DNA of 64,000 bases from Streptomyces guryensis (GTDB lineage: Bacteria; Actinomycetota; Actinomycetes; Streptomycetales; Streptomycetaceae), in NCBI RefSeq assembly GCF_021261325.1, contig NZ_JAJSBI010000003.1:186001-250000 (forward strand), in the 5' to 3' direction. Both the position numbers and the translations under genes were made by a program. The notes under the pieces were generated by a model. The model made no database searches. It was not told the DNA's origin and was given only the letters and a program-made list of their open reading frames with translations. Positions 62,533-64,000 of the stretch are shown here, in pieces (position 1 is the first letter of the stretch; each line of letters opens with the position of its first letter).

Positions 62533-63045
62533 TCAGGGGCGGGCGTACTCGCCGAGGTCCTCGCCGAGCAGCTCCCGCAGCCGCCCCAGGGCACGGACGC
62601 ACCGCGTGCGCACGGCCGCCGAACTGGCGTTCATGGCCTGGGCGGTCTCCTCGATGGAGCGGTCCTCCCAGTACCGCAGAACGACCACGGCCCGGTCCTT
62701 GGCGGGCAGCCGGGCCAGGGCCTCCAGCAGGGTCAGCCGCAGCGGCATGTCACGGCCCGCCCCGTCGTCGGGCACGTCGGGCAGCACGTCGGTGGCGCGC
62801 TCGGTGCTGCTGCGCCTGCGCTGATGGGTGAGGAACGTACGCATGAGAACGGTCTGCGCGTAGCCCGCGGGATTCTCCACGCGGGCCACGCGCCTCCAAC
62901 TGACGTACAGCCGCCCGAGGGTCTCCTGCACCAGATCCTCGGCCAGATGTGTGTCACCGGCGGTCAGCAGACAGGCGGACCGGTACAGATGCCCGGCACG
63001 CACCGCAGCGAACTCCGCGTACTCGTCCGCACGTGCCTGTCTCAT
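62533..63045 (-). CDS. SigE-family ECF RNA polymerase sigma factor
   Basis: The 170-aa sigma factor has region 2 (YAEFAAVRAGHLYRSACLLT, GDTHLAEDLVQETLGRLYVSW) and region 4 (LARLPAKDRAVVVLRYWEDRSIEETAQAMNASSAAVRTRCVRALG). The SigE-family label (Streptomyces antibiotic/extracytoplasmic type) fits its length and the missing linker. AGGGGGA lies before ATG 63045; a GTG at 63063 would add six residues. It is in an operon with the membrane protein downstream. Confidence 0.93.
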   Translation of the reverse strand: MRQARADEYAEFAAVRAGHLYRSACLLTAGDTHLAEDLVQETLGRLYVSWRRVARVENPAGYAQTVLMRTFLTHQRRRSSTERATDVLPDVPDDGAGRDMPLRLTLLEALARLPAKDRAVVVLRYWEDRSIEETAQAMNASSAAVRTRCVRALGRLRELLGEDLGEYARP

Positions 63046-63152
63046 CCACGTCCCCCTGCCCACGGCCCCGTGCCCGGCACCGCCCGCTTCATTGTCCTCA
63101 CTTCATTGACGCGGTGGGACCGGGGAAATGTTTCGCGGCGGCTGCTCCCGGC

Positions 63153-63181
63153 TGCGGCGCCGCACGTTCGGCGGCGCCGCA
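63153..63181 (-). terminator. Terminator of the chitinase gene
   Basis: TGCGGCGCCGC and GCGGCGCCGCA form an 11-bp perfect stem with a 7-nt loop, 25 bp after the chitinase stop (minus strand). Confidence 0.7.
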
Positions 63182-63205
63182 CCAAGACACCTCAGTCCAA
63201 GGCTG

Positions 63206-64000
63206 CTACGGCAGCCCATGCACATGCGCGCCCACCGAGCCCGACCACGAATCCCCCGCAGCCGCATCCCAGTTGGTCGACCACGTCATCGCGCCCCGCA
63301 GGCCGGGGTACGTCTTCGACGGCTTGAAGGAGCCGCAGTTCGTGCCGGCCGTCAGGCAGTCCAGGGCGTTGTTCACGACCGTCGGGGAGACGTAGCCGCT
63401 CCCCGCGGCGCTCGTCGAGGCCGGAAGGCCCAGGCCCACCTGGGACGGCGACAGGCCGCCCTCCAACTGGATGCAGGCCAGTGCCGTCAGGAAGTCCACG
63501 GACCCCTGGCTGTACACCTTTCCGTCGCAGCCCAGCATCGAACCGCTGTTGTAGTACTGCATGTTGACGACCGTGAGGATGTCCTTCACGTCCAGTGCGG
63601 TCTGGAAGTACGCGTTCGACGTCGACTGCATGTCGATCGTCTGCGGAGCCATCGTGATGACGAGGGACGAGCCCGCCTTCGACGACAGCGACCGCAGCGC
63701 CTGGGACATGTACGTCGCGTTCAGACCGTTCTCCAGGTCGATGTCGACGCCGTCGAAGCCGTACGTCTGCATCAGGGAGTACACGGAGTTCGCGAAGTTC
63801 GTCGCCGACGTCGAGTCGCTCACCGACACCGTGCCGTTCTGACCGCCGATGGAGATGACGACCTTCCTGCCCGCCGCCTGCTTGGCCTTGATGTCCGCCT
63901 TGAACTGGTCGACCGTGTAGCCGCCGAGCCCCGCCGAGTCCAGGTTGAAGGTCACGGCACCCGGCGTCGTCGTGGCGTCGGCGAAGGCCACGGCGATGAT
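63206..64000 (-). CDS. GH18 chitinase, C-terminal part (gene runs past the window end)
   Basis: The frame is open to the window edge, so the 5' end is missing. The visible 265 residues are a family 18 catalytic barrel: KVVISIGGQNG, the catalytic DGxDxDxE motif as YGFDGVDIDLENG, VITMAPQTI, VVNMQYYNSG and the last strand RGAMTWSTNWD. It cleaves chitin with retention. Streptomyces chitinases usually carry a secretion signal and a binding module at the unseen N-terminus. Confidence 0.95.
   Translation of the reverse strand: MIAVAFADATTTPGAVTFNLDSAGLGGYTVDQFKADIKAKQAAGRKVVISIGGQNGTVSVSDSTSATNFANSVYSLMQTYGFDGVDIDLENGLNATYMSQALRSLSSKAGSSLVITMAPQTIDMQSTSNAYFQTALDVKDILTVVNMQYYNSGSMLGCDGKVYSQGSVDFLTALACIQLEGGLSPSQVGLGLPASTSAAGSGYVSPTVVNNALDCLTAGTNCGSFKPSKTYPGLRGAMTWSTNWDAAAGDSWSGSVGAHVHGLP

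Overview
This is a high-GC actinobacterial chromosome segment, almost certainly Streptomyces. Signs of this are the extreme third-position G+C, GTG and TTG starts with GGAGG-type ribosome sites, mycothiol biology (mca), a GTP-type PEP carboxykinase, a LAXTG-type sortase substrate, SigE-family sigma factors, and the short G+C-rich interspersed repeats common between Streptomyces genes. I see no rRNA, tRNA, CRISPR array, prophage, integrase or transposase. The gene order (hutH, L,D-transpeptidase, msrA, cystathionine gamma-synthase, threonine dehydratase, greA, mca, pckA) looks like the conserved core arm of the chromosome.

Layout. 1-4.7 kb: end of a GGDEF protein, hutH, a broken lipoprotein gene, a small sortase substrate, an acidic protein and an L,D-transpeptidase. 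4.7-9.5 kb: a MacB-like ABC efflux pair split by repeat DNA, then an XRE regulator divergent from a zinc alcohol dehydrogenase. 9.5-11.4 kb: a decayed stretch with a 9-bp tandem array, a FecCD siderophore-permease remnant next to an excellent iron box, a VOC gene, and an NmrA-type reductase broken by an exact 20-bp tandem duplication. 11.4-21 kb: serine hydrolase, AlkZ-like protein, msrA, a HEAT/MerR-HEAT operon, cystathionine gamma-synthase, a small sigma-factor/membrane-protein pair and a MarR regulator. 21-27 kb: threonine dehydratase, a DrrAB-type ABC exporter with a palindromic operator, greA, a DUF4307 protein, mca and a small membrane protein. 26.8-32.3 kb: a 1066-aa membrane-anchored STAND/TPR protein and a YyaL/SPATA20 thioredoxin-fold protein.

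32.4-39.0 kb holds the most interesting locus: four translationally linked genes for a processive family-2 glycosyltransferase, a GT-C (ArnT/PMT-like) glycosyltransferase, a dolichol-phosphate-mannose-synthase-like transferase fused to GtrA, and a secreted CBM-galactose-oxidase-like copper-radical enzyme with an Excalibur-like tail. It reads as a surface-glycan synthesis, decoration and oxidation cassette, analogous to but different from the known CslA/GlxA pair. 39-48.8 kb: Mut7-C RNase-like protein, TetR/MFS efflux operon with a clean operator, hemolysin III, pckA, an aminotransferase, a proline-rich membrane protein and a secreted trypsin-like protease.

48.8-54.4 kb is a divergent D-amino-acid catabolic cluster: D-aminoacylase and a D-serine-dehydratase-like PLP enzyme on one side, PfkB kinase, IclR regulator and RidA on the other. 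A candidate IclR operator lies between them. The kinase carries an in-frame insertion made of the same repeat that lies between genes elsewhere in the window. 54.6-64 kb: an acidic protein, a LuxR/LAL-type ATPase regulator followed by MEDS-domain and HATPase anti-sigma-like proteins, an Nramp-related transporter, a SigE-family sigma factor with its membrane partner, and a GH18 chitinase cut by the window end. A recurring theme is interspersed-repeat DNA and short tandem duplications entering or breaking coding sequences.
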